Below are positions 47,368 to 61,137 of a stretch of 64,000 nt of DNA, piece after piece. Positions within the stretch are counted from its first letter, which is position 1. Each line of letters starts with the position of its first letter. Source of the stretch: Sphaerotilus natans (GTDB lineage Bacteria; Pseudomonadota; Gammaproteobacteria; Burkholderiales; Burkholderiaceae_C); assembly GCF_900156335.1 (NCBI RefSeq), contig NZ_FTMZ01000008.1:62001-126000 (forward strand). Reading direction: 5' to 3'. A program made the translations under genes and the position numbers. Under the pieces are notes generated by a model, which had not been told where the DNA came from, ran no database searches, and saw only the letters and a list, made by a program, of their open reading frames with translations.

Positions 47368-47378
47368 TGATGAATTCA
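47368..47378. promoter_or_regulatory. Second copy of TGATGAATTCA (candidate operator)
   Basis: Identical over 11 bases to the left part of the 14-nt palindrome at 43143. Here the right arm is degenerate (AAT instead of TCA). It lies downstream of promoter-like boxes on both strands. Confidence 0.35.
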
Positions 47379-47508
47379 ATCTGATTTTATGTGAGATATT
47401 TCTTGTTTTGTGTCAATTTGTGATTTTTATCATCAAGTCTGACGAGTTGAATAAGATCGATTGTCAGAATTTTCTTGGCGCCCACCAGTCGTCGCGCCAT
47501 TGCCTGTC

Positions 47509-47652
47509 ATGAACAACGTCATTCTGGGCAACCAATTCCTGGTCATGGTGGCCGACGAGAGCAGCCCGGCGCTGACGCTGCCCGCCCGCATCTCGCATCT
47601 GTCCGGCGTCCACGGCCGGGTGCAGAAGATCGGTCTGCGCACCCCGGCCTGA
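47509..47652 (+). CDS. Small ORF (47 aa) upstream of egtB, function unknown
   Basis: A 47-residue ORF with codon use like its neighbours (third positions nearly all G or C). It ends three nucleotides before the egtB ATG, so it could couple translation into egtB, which lacks its own ribosome-binding site. An in-frame TTG at 47461 would extend it to 63 residues. The product (LTLPARISHLSGVHGRVQ near its middle) has no signal peptide or membrane segment and matches nothing I recognise; it lacks the conserved Trp and NxExQ pattern of MbtH proteins. It could be a real small protein, a leader peptide, or the remnant of a longer gene. Confidence 0.4.
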   Translation: MNNVILGNQFLVMVADESSPALTLPARISHLSGVHGRVQKIGLRTPA

Positions 47653-47655
47653 GCG

Positions 47656-48942
47656 ATGACCCGCGCTGCCCCGACCCCGGCGCTGCTGCGCCGCCGCTAC
47701 CGCGCTGTTCGTGCGGTGACCGAAACCCTGTGCGCGCCGCTGCTGACCGAGGACTACCAGACCCAGGCCGTCACCGAGGCGAGTCCGCCGAAGTGGCACA
47801 TCGCCCACGTCACCTGGTTCTTCGAGACCTTCCTGCTCAAGCCGCACCACCCGGACTACCGGCCAGGGTTCCCGGGCTTCGAGGTGCTGTTCAACTCCTA
47901 CTACGAGTCGATCGGCAAGTTCCACCCACGCCACCAGCGCGGTCACCTGGCGCGGCCGTCGGTCGAGGAGGTCTACCGCTACCGCCGCACGGTCGATGCG
48001 GCGATGGAAGAACTGTTCGACCTGCTGGAGAACACGCCTGACCGCACCTCGGACCCGACGACCACGGCGACGATCTGCGGCTTCATCGAACTCGGCCTGA
48101 ACCACGAGCAGCAGCACCAGGAACTGCTGTGCATGGACATCAAGGCCAACTTTGCGGTCAATCCGCTCAAGCCGGCCTACCGCCGCGACCTGCCGCGCCG
48201 CACGGTCGAGGCCACCCGGCCGCTGCGCTGGGTCGAGCAGGGCGAGGGGCTGCACGAGATCGGCCACGCTCCGGGCAGCGGCTTCGCCTTCGACAACGAG
48301 TCGCCGCGCCACCGCGTCTGGCTGAACGGCTACCGCGTCGCCGACCGGCTGGTGACCAACGGCGAATACCTCGCGTTCATCGCGTCCGGCGCCTACACGC
48401 AGGCCGCGCACTGGCTCTCCGACGGCTGGGCGCACATCCGCCGCCACGACTGGCAGCACCCGCTGTACTGGGAGCGTGACGGGCAGGGCGGCTGGCTGGA
48501 GATGACGCTCGGCGGCTGGCGGGCGCTTGACCTGCACGCGCCGGTCTGCCACGTCAGCTACTACGAGGCCGAGGCCTACGCGCGCTGGGCGGGTCACCGC
48601 CTGCCGACCGAGGCGGAACTGGAGGTCGTGCTCGCGCAGCAGGCACTGCAGGGCAACACCTTCGACCAGGGCTTCCTGCACCCGATGCCCGCCGGGACGG
48701 ACGGCCAGTGGCACGGCGACCTGTGGACCTGGACCGGCTCGGCCTACCTGCCGTACCCCGGGTTCAAGCCGCTCGAAGGCTCGGCCGGTGAATACAACGG
48801 CAAGTTCATGTGCAACCAGATGGTGCTGCGCGGAGGCTGCTGCGCCACCTCGCTGGACCACCTGCGCGCCAGCTACCGCAACTTCTTCTACCCGCACGAC
48901 CGCTGGGCCTTCACCGGCATCCGGCTCGCCGGAGATCTCTGA
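47656..48942 (+). CDS. egtB: EgtB-type sulfoxide synthase (ergothioneine pathway)
   Basis: A 428-residue non-haem iron enzyme that joins a thiol substrate to hercynine using oxygen. The N-terminal DinB-like domain supplies the iron ligands His51 (KWHIAH) and His150/His154 (NHEQQHQE). The C-terminal formylglycine-enzyme-like domain (~190-428) includes WLNGYRVADRLVTNGEYLAF, RLPTEAELE, WTWTGSAYLPYPGF and RGGCCATSLDHLRASYRNFF. The spacing of the first His from the start supports ATG 47656. egtD follows 55 nt later. No egtA or egtC is present, so the thiol donor (cysteine or gamma-glutamylcysteine) is open. It may protect the producer against oxidation or supply a thiohistidine building block. Confidence 0.93.
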   Translation: MTRAAPTPALLRRRYRAVRAVTETLCAPLLTEDYQTQAVTEASPPKWHIAHVTWFFETFLLKPHHPDYRPGFPGFEVLFNSYYESIGKFHPRHQRGHLARPSVEEVYRYRRTVDAAMEELFDLLENTPDRTSDPTTTATICGFIELGLNHEQQHQELLCMDIKANFAVNPLKPAYRRDLPRRTVEATRPLRWVEQGEGLHEIGHAPGSGFAFDNESPRHRVWLNGYRVADRLVTNGEYLAFIASGAYTQAAHWLSDGWAHIRRHDWQHPLYWERDGQGGWLEMTLGGWRALDLHAPVCHVSYYEAEAYARWAGHRLPTEAELEVVLAQQALQGNTFDQGFLHPMPAGTDGQWHGDLWTWTGSAYLPYPGFKPLEGSAGEYNGKFMCNQMVLRGGCCATSLDHLRASYRNFFYPHDRWAFTGIRLAGDL

Positions 48943-48997
48943 CGGCCCCGGGGCCACGACCCCCTCACCCCTTGCTGACCTCAGGAGGACCTGTCCG

Positions 48998-49966
48998 ATG
49001 ACCTACCGCTTCCACGACTGCCAGCCCGAGTTCGACGACTTCCACCACAGCGTGATCAGCGGCCTGTCGGCCAGCCCGAAGCAGATCGCGCCGAAGTTCT
49101 TCTACGACGAGGTCGGCTCGAAGATCTTCGATGCGATCTGCGACCAGCCCGAGTACTACGTGCCCGCCATCGAGCGCAGCATCTTCGAGACCCACGCCGA
49201 GGACATCCTGGCGAGCCTGCAGGTCCAGGACTGCCACCTGATCGAGCCGGGGGCGGGCAGCAGCGTCAAGGTGCGCTTCCTGCTCGACCGGGTGCGTCCG
49301 GCGATGTACGTGCCGATGGACATCTCGGCCGAGCACCTGCGCGCCTCGGCCGCACGGCTGGCGGCGGACTACCCCGGGCTGCCGGTGCATGCGGTCTGTG
49401 TCGACCACACCAAGCCGTATGCGCTGCCGTCCGACATCCCGGCGACGCGGCGCGTGTTCTTCTACCCCGGCTCCAGCCTGGGCAACTTCGACCCGGCCGA
49501 GGCGATCCGCTTCCTGCGCGATCTGCGCAGCAAGGCGGGTGACGACGGGCGGCTGCTGATCGGCATCGACACCAAGAAGCCCGCCGACGTGCTGAACCTG
49601 GCCTACAACGACCCGGCCGGCGTCACCGCGGCCTTCAACCTCAATCTGCTGGAGCGGCTGCGCAAGGAACTGGCCTCGGATGTCGACCCGGCGCGCTTCG
49701 AGCACCGCGCCTTCTACAACGCCGCGCGTGGCCGCATCGAGATGCACCTCGTCAGCCGCGAAGCGCAGCGCGTGCGGGTCAACGGCAACAGCTTCGACTT
49801 CCGGGCCGGCGAATCCATCCACACCGAGAACTCCTACAAGTACACGCCCGACGAACTCCGGCAGCTTGCCTGGGATGCGGGCTGGGCGGGCGAGAAGGTC
49901 TGGCTGGATGACAAGGGTTACTTCAGCGTGCATCTGCTGAAAGCAAGGCCAGGCGCATGCCGTTGA
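48998..49966 (+). CDS. egtD: L-histidine N-alpha-methyltransferase EgtD
   Basis: A 322-residue SAM-dependent enzyme that trimethylates histidine to hercynine, the substrate of EgtB. Family features: FFYDEVGSKIFDAICDQPEYY (~35-55), the SAM loop EPGAGSS (~82-88), YVPMDIS, FFYPGSSLGNF (~155-165) and the conserved GIDTKKP, plus ENSYKYT near the C-terminus. ATG 48998 is fixed by AGGAGG nine nucleotides upstream. The last codons overlap the downstream hydroxylase gene by 10 nt, tying the two together in translation. Confidence 0.95.
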   Translation: MTYRFHDCQPEFDDFHHSVISGLSASPKQIAPKFFYDEVGSKIFDAICDQPEYYVPAIERSIFETHAEDILASLQVQDCHLIEPGAGSSVKVRFLLDRVRPAMYVPMDISAEHLRASAARLAADYPGLPVHAVCVDHTKPYALPSDIPATRRVFFYPGSSLGNFDPAEAIRFLRDLRSKAGDDGRLLIGIDTKKPADVLNLAYNDPAGVTAAFNLNLLERLRKELASDVDPARFEHRAFYNAARGRIEMHLVSREAQRVRVNGNSFDFRAGESIHTENSYKYTPDELRQLAWDAGWAGEKVWLDDKGYFSVHLLKARPGACR

Positions 49967-50823
49967 TTTGGCGACGGTTGCCGGCTTGGGTTTCCCTGAT
50001 GGGCGAGCTGGAGTTTTTCATGAAGGTGGCACTCACCTGTGCCATTTTTCAGGAGATATTTTCTTTCGTGTTTGCCGGGCGTCAGTTTGATTTCTGGTCG
50101 CAGGTGCTGATCTATTGGGGGGTCGGATCGGTCTCGTATTATCTGCTCGGTTTCCTGATCGAGCGTGGGATCAAGCGTCACAGTGCGCTCAAAGACCGGC
50201 TGTGCATCCGGGCCACGCCGGTCAGACCGCAGGCGTTTCCGGCCTTCACGCTCAAAGGCATCCTCCTCGGGGAGATCCGCGGTTTTCTGGCGGCGCTGGT
50301 GATCATCGGCATCACGCGCCCCGTCGAGCGAGAGCCCGATTTCCTGGCCAACGTCGCCTGGTTCTTTGCCAGCATCGTGCTGGCCGACTTCCTGTTTTAC
50401 GTGCAGCACCGGATGCTGCACCGAAAGAAGTTCTTCAAGATTCACCGGCGGCATCACGAGTTTCGCGACACCTCCAGCTTCGTGGCCGGACACAAGAGTT
50501 TCACGGAATACTGCTTGACTTCGGTGACGGACCTGGCGCTGTTCCTGATCCTGGGCCGTGATCTGGCGCAGCTCTGTGCCTGGACGCTGGTCGGCAATGC
50601 CTACAACCTGGAAGGGCACAGTTCCCTGTCGCTGTTCTATGTGGGCACCGATTTCCATGATCGCCACCACACGCACTTCAACCGGAACTTTGGCATCCAG
50701 GGTTTCTGGGACAAGATCTTTGGCACCCATGAATGTGCTTCGATGAATCAGGGGGCGCTGTTCTTGGCGAACCGATTCACCCGTTGGGTGAACACGAGAA
50801 TTGCACCTCGTGCGACGCCGTGA
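49957..50823 (+). CDS. Fatty-acid hydroxylase / sterol-desaturase family membrane protein
   Basis: A 288-residue di-iron membrane enzyme. The histidine clusters are complete: HRMLH (His151-His155), HRRHH (163-167) and HDRHHTH (234-240). At least four hydrophobic segments (~24-40, 47-68, 108-120, 130-150) and a further one at ~190-212 fit the integral-membrane fold. Family members hydroxylate or desaturate lipids, sterols or carotenoids. The gene overlaps egtD by 10 nt and shares a GTGA overlap with the downstream lyase-like gene. Why a lipid hydroxylase sits between egtD and a degenerate PLP protein is unclear; hydroxylation of a fatty starter or a membrane-bound intermediate is possible. No substrate can be named. 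Confidence 0.88.
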   Translation: MPLIWRRLPAWVSLMGELEFFMKVALTCAIFQEIFSFVFAGRQFDFWSQVLIYWGVGSVSYYLLGFLIERGIKRHSALKDRLCIRATPVRPQAFPAFTLKGILLGEIRGFLAALVIIGITRPVEREPDFLANVAWFFASIVLADFLFYVQHRMLHRKKFFKIHRRHHEFRDTSSFVAGHKSFTEYCLTSVTDLALFLILGRDLAQLCAWTLVGNAYNLEGHSSLSLFYVGTDFHDRHHTHFNRNFGIQGFWDKIFGTHECASMNQGALFLANRFTRWVNTRIAPRATP

Positions 50824-52004
50824 CGGATGCGTCGTCCACCCGCCTGATCCACCATCCGTATCGGCCCCCGGAGGGATTCGATGGCGCGATGCCGGGGGTG
50901 TTCAAGGCCTCAGGGGTGCATTTCCCCACCGTGGCGGCCTCGCGCAGCGACGGCTGGCTCGACAAGAGCGGCTACACCTACGGGCTGCAAGGCACGCCGA
51001 CCAGCTTCGTGCTGGAGGAGCGGCTGGCCACGCTCGAAGGTGCTCGCCGGGTGCTGCTCGCGCCAAGCGGCCGGGCGGCGGTCATGCTGGTCGAGGTGGC
51101 CGCGCTTCGGGCCGGGGACGCCGTGCTGCTGCCGTGGGCGGCTGAGGTCGGCCAGGCCGATGGCGCCACCGACCATGCGTTTGCGCGGGAGGACATGGTT
51201 CGCTGGGGCATCGGCATCCAGCGCTACGACCCGATGACGGAGGCCTCGCTGGCCGACGTGGTGACACCGGCCACGCGGCTGGTCTGGCTGGTGGCGCCCG
51301 ATCCGGTGACCCAGGCCTTTCCGGATCTGCGCGGGCTGGTACGCACCGTGCGGGAGCGGGCGCCGGGGGCCTTGATCGCGCTGGACAACACCTGGGGTGC
51401 CGGACTCGCGTTCCGTGCCTTCGACCTCGGGGAGGGGCTTGCCGTCGACCTGTCGGTCCAGGATCTGGGCCCGCAGGTGTCGGGCGGCCAGGCCTGCCTG
51501 GGATCGGTGGCCTGCCGCGATGAGACGCTGTACCAGCGCCTGCTGTGGAGCCACACGCGGCTGGGGCTGGGCGTGGGCATGGGCGAGGTCGAGGCGGTGC
51601 TGCGGGCCTTGCCCTCGCTGGCCTTGCGCCATGCCGCACAGGACGCGGCCGCGCGGCGTCTTGCACAGTGGTGCCAGGCGCAGCCCGCGTTTGCGGGCGT
51701 GGCGCATCCGGCCCTTCCAGGCACCCCGGGACATGTGCACTGGGCGACCCTGTGCGGATCGGCCGCCGGCCTGCTCGTGCTCCAGGTCGATGTCCGTCAC
51801 GGGCTGGAGCGCCTCGAAGCCTTTGCCGGGGCGCTGAAGATCTTCCAGGTCGGTTCGGGCTGGGGCGGTTCGACGAGCCGGGTGCAGCTTGTTCCCGGGC
51901 CCGGGGAGGCGTGCAGGTGTGCATGCCTGAGCCTGTCGGTTGGCCTGGAGCCGGTGGAGGATCTGGAGGACGACTTGGCCCAGGCTGCCGTCGCATTGAA
52001 TTGA
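50820..52004 (+). CDS. Cystathionine beta-lyase (MetC)-like protein lacking the PLP lysine
   Basis: About 394 residues, the same length as E. coli MetC. The fold-type-I pattern is clear: YGLQGTPTSFVLEERLATLEG, LLAPSGRAAV, LDNTWGAGLAFRAFDLG (with the Asp that contacts the PLP ring nitrogen), HPALPG, WGGSTSRVQL and a SVGLEPVEDLEDDL ending. The segment that should read about S-x-x-T-K-Y reads SVQDLGPQVSGG, so the Schiff-base lysine position is Pro (residue ~218). The protein therefore probably cannot do normal PLP chemistry. GTG 50820 overlaps the hydroxylase stop (GTGA) and gives a MetC-like length; the ATG at 50733 would lie deep inside the upstream gene. EgtE-type C-S lyases finish ergothioneine, but this protein is unlikely to be one unless it works without the lysine. 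Confidence 0.82.
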   Translation: MTDASSTRLIHHPYRPPEGFDGAMPGVFKASGVHFPTVAASRSDGWLDKSGYTYGLQGTPTSFVLEERLATLEGARRVLLAPSGRAAVMLVEVAALRAGDAVLLPWAAEVGQADGATDHAFAREDMVRWGIGIQRYDPMTEASLADVVTPATRLVWLVAPDPVTQAFPDLRGLVRTVRERAPGALIALDNTWGAGLAFRAFDLGEGLAVDLSVQDLGPQVSGGQACLGSVACRDETLYQRLLWSHTRLGLGVGMGEVEAVLRALPSLALRHAAQDAAARRLAQWCQAQPAFAGVAHPALPGTPGHVHWATLCGSAAGLLVLQVDVRHGLERLEAFAGALKIFQVGSGWGGSTSRVQLVPGPGEACRCACLSLSVGLEPVEDLEDDLAQAAVALN

Positions 52005-52011
52005 GTGATGC

Positions 52012-52027
52012 TCACATTTTGATGTGA
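52012..52027. repeat. Inverted repeat TCACAT-TTTG-ATGTGA after the lyase-like gene
   Basis: A 6-nt perfect stem with a 4-nt loop just after the stop at 52004, flanked by imperfect GATG/CATC arms. It is too AT-rich for a classic terminator and may be an operator or a weak hairpin. Farther on, the same 159-nt gap has GGGTTAACCC (52096-52105) and CCTCAA/TTGAGG (52104-52123). Confidence 0.3.
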
Positions 52028-52163
52028 AAGTCATCCCGGCGTGAATCAGGAAGCCTGAAGTATGAAGCCTGATCGCAGGAACGCATCGTCTTCGGGGGTT
52101 AACCCTCAAGCCTTGTTTTGAGGATGGCTCAATAATTGTCTCGGGTTCCGACTGGAGACACAG

Positions 52164-53843
<1,680 letters not shown>

Positions 53844-53877
53844 TCCGCCGATCCGCCTGACCCAAGGAAGCCCCACC

Positions 53878-55050
53878 ATGTTCGAATCCACCTTCCAGTT
53901 CCCCCTGGGCGAGGACATCGCCGCGCTGCGCGAGGCGGTGCGCGACTTCGCTCAGGCCGAGATCGCGCCGCGTGCGGCCGACATCGACCGCGACAACCTC
54001 TTCCCGCACGCGCTGTGGCGACAGCTCGGCGAGCTCGGCGTCAACGGCCTGACGGTGCCCGAGGCGTACGGCGGCACCAACCTCGGCTATGTCGCGCACA
54101 TGGTGGCGATGGAGGAGATCAGCCGCGCCAGCGCCTCGGTGGGCCTGTCCTACGGCGCGCATTCCAACCTCTGCATCAACCAGATCCAGCGCAACGGCAC
54201 CGAGGCGCAGAAGCAGAAATACCTGCCCAAGCTCATCAGCGGCGAGCACATCGGCGCGCTGGCGATGAGCGAGCCCGGCGCTGGCTCGGATGTGGTCAGC
54301 ATGAAGCTGCGCGCCGAGAAGAAGGGGGATCGCTACGTCCTGAACGGCTCGAAGATGTGGATCACCAACGGCGGCGACGCCGACACGCTGGTGGTCTACG
54401 CCAAGACCGAGCCGGAAATGGGCGCACGCGGCATGACCGCCTTCATCGTCGAGAAGGGCATGGCCGGCTTCAGCCACGGCCACCACCTCGACAAGCTCGG
54501 CATGCGCGGCTCCAACACCTGGCCGCTGTTCTTCGACAACTGCGAGGTGCCCGAGGAGAACGTGCTCGGCGGCGAGGGCAACGGCGCCAAGGTGCTGATG
54601 TCGGGCCTGGACTACGAGCGCATCGTGCTGTCGGGCGGGCCGCTGGGGATCATGGCAGCGTGCCTCGATGTCGTCGTGCCGTTCGTGCACGAGCGCAAGC
54701 AGTTCGGCCAGTCGATCGGCGAGTTCCAGCTGATGCAGGGCAAGCTGGCGGACATGTACTCGACCTTCCAGGCCTGCCGCGCCTACGGCTACGCGGTGGC
54801 GCAGGCCTGCGACCGCGGCGACCACAGCCGCGCGCTGCGAAAGGATGCCGCCGGCGTCATCCTCTACACCGCCGAGAAGGCGACCTGGATGGCCGGCGAG
54901 GCGATCCAGGCGCTGGGCGGGGTCGGCTACACCAGCGAGTACCCGACCGGCCGCCTGTGGCGCGACGCCAAGCTCTACGAAATCGGCGCCGGCACCTCCG
55001 AGATCCGCCGCATGCTGATCGGCCGCGAGCTGTTCAGCGAGACCTGCTGA
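53878..55050 (+). CDS. liuA: Isovaleryl-CoA dehydrogenase
   Basis: A 390-residue flavoprotein that oxidises isovaleryl-CoA to 3-methylcrotonyl-CoA. Acyl-CoA dehydrogenase motifs: [18 protein letters not shown] (~128-145), [17 protein letters not shown], the C-terminal [20 protein letters not shown] and [18 protein letters not shown]. The catalytic Glu of this subclass lies in [14 protein letters not shown] (~243-256), as in isovaleryl-CoA dehydrogenases, not at the usual C-terminal site. A good AAGGAA site precedes ATG 53878. LiuB follows 10 nt after the stop. Confidence 0.96.
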   Translation: MFESTFQFPLGEDIAALREAVRDFAQAEIAPRAADIDRDNLFPHALWRQLGELGVNGLTVPEAYGGTNLGYVAHMVAMEEISRASASVGLSYGAHSNLCINQIQRNGTEAQKQKYLPKLISGEHIGALAMSEPGAGSDVVSMKLRAEKKGDRYVLNGSKMWITNGGDADTLVVYAKTEPEMGARGMTAFIVEKGMAGFSHGHHLDKLGMRGSNTWPLFFDNCEVPEENVLGGEGNGAKVLMSGLDYERIVLSGGPLGIMAACLDVVVPFVHERKQFGQSIGEFQLMQGKLADMYSTFQACRAYGYAVAQACDRGDHSRALRKDAAGVILYTAEKATWMAGEAIQALGGVGYTSEYPTGRLWRDAKLYEIGAGTSEIRRMLIGRELFSETC

Positions 55051-55060
55051 GGACGCCGCC

Positions 55061-56668
<1,608 letters not shown>

Positions 56669-56682
56669 TGGGGGAGGCCTCG

Positions 56683-57492
56683 ATGACCTTGACGACGCTG
56701 CGCATCGAGCGCCGCGGCCCGGCCGCCTGGATCTGGATGAGCCGGCCTGCGGTGCACAACGCCTTCGACGAGACGCTGATCGCCGAGCTGACCGACACGC
56801 TGCGCCAGATCGATGCTGACCCGGCCGTGCGCGCCATCGTGCTGGCCGGCGAGGGCCGGAGCTTCTCGGCCGGCGCCGACCTGAACGGGATGCGCCGCCA
56901 GGGCGAGGCCTCGGTCGAGGACAACCTGGCCGACGCGCGCCGGCTCGCCGGGCTGTTCCGCACGCTGTCGACCTGCGCGACGCCGACGCTGGCGCGGGTG
57001 CAGGGCGCCGCACTGGGCGGCGGCATGGGGCTGGCCGCGGCCTGCGACCTCTGCGTCGCCGCCGAGCGGGCGGTGTTCGCGACCTCCGAGGTGCGCTTCG
57101 GCCTCATCCCGTCGGCGATCAGCCCCTATGTGATCCGCGCGATCGGCGAGCGCCAGGCCTACCGCTATTTCCAGACCGCCGAGCGCATCCCGGCCACGCG
57201 CGCCCGCGAGCTGGGCCTGGTGCACGAGGTGACGACCGACGACGGGCTCGACACCCAGGTCGATGCGCTGATCGCGGCGCTCTTGAGCGGCGGCCCGCAG
57301 GCGCAGGCCGCGGCGACCGACCTGATCCGTGCCGTCGCCAACCGGCCGATCACCGACGCGCTGGTCGAGGACACCGCGCGGCGCATCGCCGGCCTGCGCG
57401 CCACCGACGAGGCCCGCGAAGGGCTGGCCGCCTTCCTGGACAAGCGGCCGGCGGCCTGGACGCTGCCCTCATCCCCCGATTCCGGAGCCTGA
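56683..57492 (+). CDS. liuC: Enoyl-CoA hydratase family, 3-methylglutaconyl-CoA hydratase
   Basis: A 269-residue crotonase-fold enzyme. Oxyanion-hole segments: GEGRSFSAGADL (~57-68) and VQGAALGGGMGLAAACDLCVA (~105-125), followed by FATSEVRFGLIPSAISPYV (~131-149). Position between liuB and liuD assigns the 3-methylglutaconyl-CoA hydration step. GGAGG sits five nucleotides before ATG 56683, which I prefer over ATG 56668 overlapping the LiuB stop. LiuD starts 3 nt after its stop. Confidence 0.93.
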   Translation: MTLTTLRIERRGPAAWIWMSRPAVHNAFDETLIAELTDTLRQIDADPAVRAIVLAGEGRSFSAGADLNGMRRQGEASVEDNLADARRLAGLFRTLSTCATPTLARVQGAALGGGMGLAAACDLCVAAERAVFATSEVRFGLIPSAISPYVIRAIGERQAYRYFQTAERIPATRARELGLVHEVTTDDGLDTQVDALIAALLSGGPQAQAAATDLIRAVANRPITDALVEDTARRIAGLRATDEAREGLAAFLDKRPAAWTLPSSPDSGA

Positions 57493-57495
57493 GCC

Positions 57496-59492
<1,997 letters not shown>

Positions 59493-59496
<4 letters not shown>

Positions 59497-60476
59497 TGCC
59501 GGCCATGACGACTTTCCCGACTTTGGCGTCGACGCCAACCCTGGATCCTGCGGCCCCGGCGCCGGCTGCACCGACGGTGCGCCTGGTCGAGGTCGGCCCG
59601 CGCGACGGCCTGCAGAACGAGCGCCAGGCCATTCCGACCGCCACCAAGCTCGCGCTGATCCGCCGCCTGGCCGCCGCCGGCCTGAAGGACATCGAGGCCA
59701 CCGCCTTCGTCTCGCCGAAGTGGGTGCCGCAGATGGCCGACCATGCCGAGGTGATGGCCGGACTGCCGTCGGCGGCCGAGTTTCCCGGCGTGAACTACCC
59801 CGTGCTGACGCCCAACCTCAAGGGCTTCGAGGCGGCGCTGGCGGCCGGTGCCCGCGAGGTCGCGGTCTTCGCCGCCGCCTCCGAGGCCTTCTCGCAGAAG
59901 AACATCAACTGCACGGTGGCCGAGTCGATCGTGCGCTTCGAGCCCATCCTGGCGGCGGCACAGGCCGCCGGCGTGCGGGTGCGCGGCTACATCTCCTGCG
60001 TGCTGGGCTGCCCCTACCAGGGCGAGGTCGCGCCCGAGGCGGTGGCCGCGATCGCGCGCGAGCTGCTGCAGATGGGCTGCTTCGAGGTCTCGCTGGGCGA
60101 CACCATCGGCATCGGCACGCCCGCGGGCGTGCAGCGCCTGATCGGCACGGTGGGCGAGCAGGTGCAGGTGACGCGTCTGGCCGGCCATTTCCACGACACC
60201 TGGGGCATGGGCGTGGCCAATGTGGCCGAGGCCTGGCGCCAGGGCGTGCGGGTGTTCGACAGCTCGGTGGCGGGCCTGGGCGGCTGTCCCTACGCGAAGG
60301 GCGCCACCGGCAATGTGGCGACCGAGGACCTGGTCTGGCTGCTGCACGGCCTGGGCGAGTCCACGGGGGTGGACCTGGAGGCGCTGGCGGCCTGCGGCGA
60401 ATGGATCTGCGCCGAGCTGGGCCGGCCGAACGGCTCGCGCGCCGGAAGGGCGCTGCGGGCCCGCTGCGCCGCTTGA
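59493..60476 (+). CDS. liuE: Hydroxymethylglutaryl-CoA lyase
   Basis: A 327-residue lyase that splits HMG-CoA into acetyl-CoA and acetoacetate, the last leucine-degradation step. Motifs: VEVGPRDGLQNE (~32-43), ATAFVSPKWVPQMAD (~69-83), GYISCVLGCPYQGEV (~165-180), the metal-binding GHFHDTWGMG (~231-240) and the catalytic Cys in GLGGCPYAKGATGN (~260-273). Starts at 59493, 59496 or 59505 are all possible; the first overlaps the liuD stop as ATGA. The Ala/Pro-rich first ~28 residues are an extension. It converges on the RlpA-like gene with 7 nt between stops. Confidence 0.96.
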
Positions 60477-60483
60477 TCCGGCC

Positions 60484-61137
60484 TCAGTTGCTGCCGCGCT
60501 TGGGGCTGCCGTCCTTGTCGGCCGCGCCCGGCGGCACGATGTGCAGCGCCACGTCGACGATGCCGCGCTGGATCATCTTGAGCTTCTCGGCCGCGGCCCG
60601 CGACAGGTCGGCGACCCGGCCGCCGGAGTAGGGGCCGCGGTCGTTGACCCGCACCACCACGCTGGTGTTGTTGGCCAGATTTGTCACCTTCACCAGCGTG
60701 CCCAGCGGCAGCGTGCGGTGCGCCATCGTCAGCTCGCCGTTGTCGAAGGTCTCGCCGCTGGCCGTCTTGCGGCCATGGAACTTGTCAGAGTAGTAGGAGG
60801 CCGCGCCGGTCTGGTGCGGCTGGCCGGTGACCCGGGCCGTGGTGCTGGCCGCGGCGCTGCGGATGCGCTGCACCGGCTCGGCGATGGCCGTGGTGACGGC
60901 GCTGACCGCACTGACCGCGGCGCTGACCGGCGCGGAGGCCGCCTCGGCCACCGCGGCGACCGCGGCGACCGCTGCGGTCGTGGTGCTGGTGAGCGTGGAG
61001 ACCGACAGCAGCGCAGGACGATCCCCTTCATCGCTCGCGGCCGGTTCCGGGGCCGCCATCGTCAGGCCTGCACCGCTCATGAGCAGCGTGCAGAGCGTCG
61101 TGTGAAGAGCGACAGAGCGGACAGTCCGTGCATTCAT
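60484..61137 (-). CDS. rlpA: RlpA-like septal-ring protein (double-psi beta-barrel)
   Basis: A 217-residue exported protein. A signal peptide covers ~1-28 (VRSVALHTTLCTLLMSGAG). A long Ala/Val/Ser low-complexity spacer (~50-95) leads to the DPBB domain (~108-205): GAASYYSDKFHGRKTASGE, the His-containing AHRTLPLGTLVKVTN, and VVVRVNDRGPYSGGRVADLS. RlpA proteins act as lytic transglycosylases on denuded glycan at the septum. No lipobox and no SPOR domain are visible, so it is a short soluble form. ATG 61137 has AAGGAGA upstream; the longer upstream reading is not signal-peptide-like. Confidence 0.88.
   Translation of the reverse strand: MNARTVRSVALHTTLCTLLMSGAGLTMAAPEPAASDEGDRPALLSVSTLTSTTTAAVAAVAAVAEAASAPVSAAVSAVSAVTTAIAEPVQRIRSAAASTTARVTGQPHQTGAASYYSDKFHGRKTASGETFDNGELTMAHRTLPLGTLVKVTNLANNTSVVVRVNDRGPYSGGRVADLSRAAAEKLKMIQRGIVDVALHIVPPGAADKDGSPKRGSN

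Larger units (their letters stand above)
47251..47508. promoter_or_regulatory. AT-rich divergent intergenic region (PPTase operon vs egt operon)
   Basis: A 258-nt gap, very AT-rich between about 47300 and 47460, between the minus-strand phosphopantetheinyl transferase and the plus-strand egt operon. It contains TTGACA on the minus strand (47416-47411), a plus-strand TTGATA-16-TAATAA promoter-like pair (47323-47350), and the motif TGATGAATTCA (47368-47378). The low G+C matches only the other divergent region of this locus. Confidence 0.5.

Noticed and set aside
47509-47652. Possible MbtH-like helper protein for the NRPS
   Set aside because: It is too short and lacks the conserved Trp residues and NxExQ pattern. 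No MbtH gene was found in the window.
50733-50819. ATG 50733 as the start of the MetC-like gene
   Set aside because: It would overlap the hydroxylase by 91 nt; GTG 50820 gives a GTGA overlap and the normal family length.
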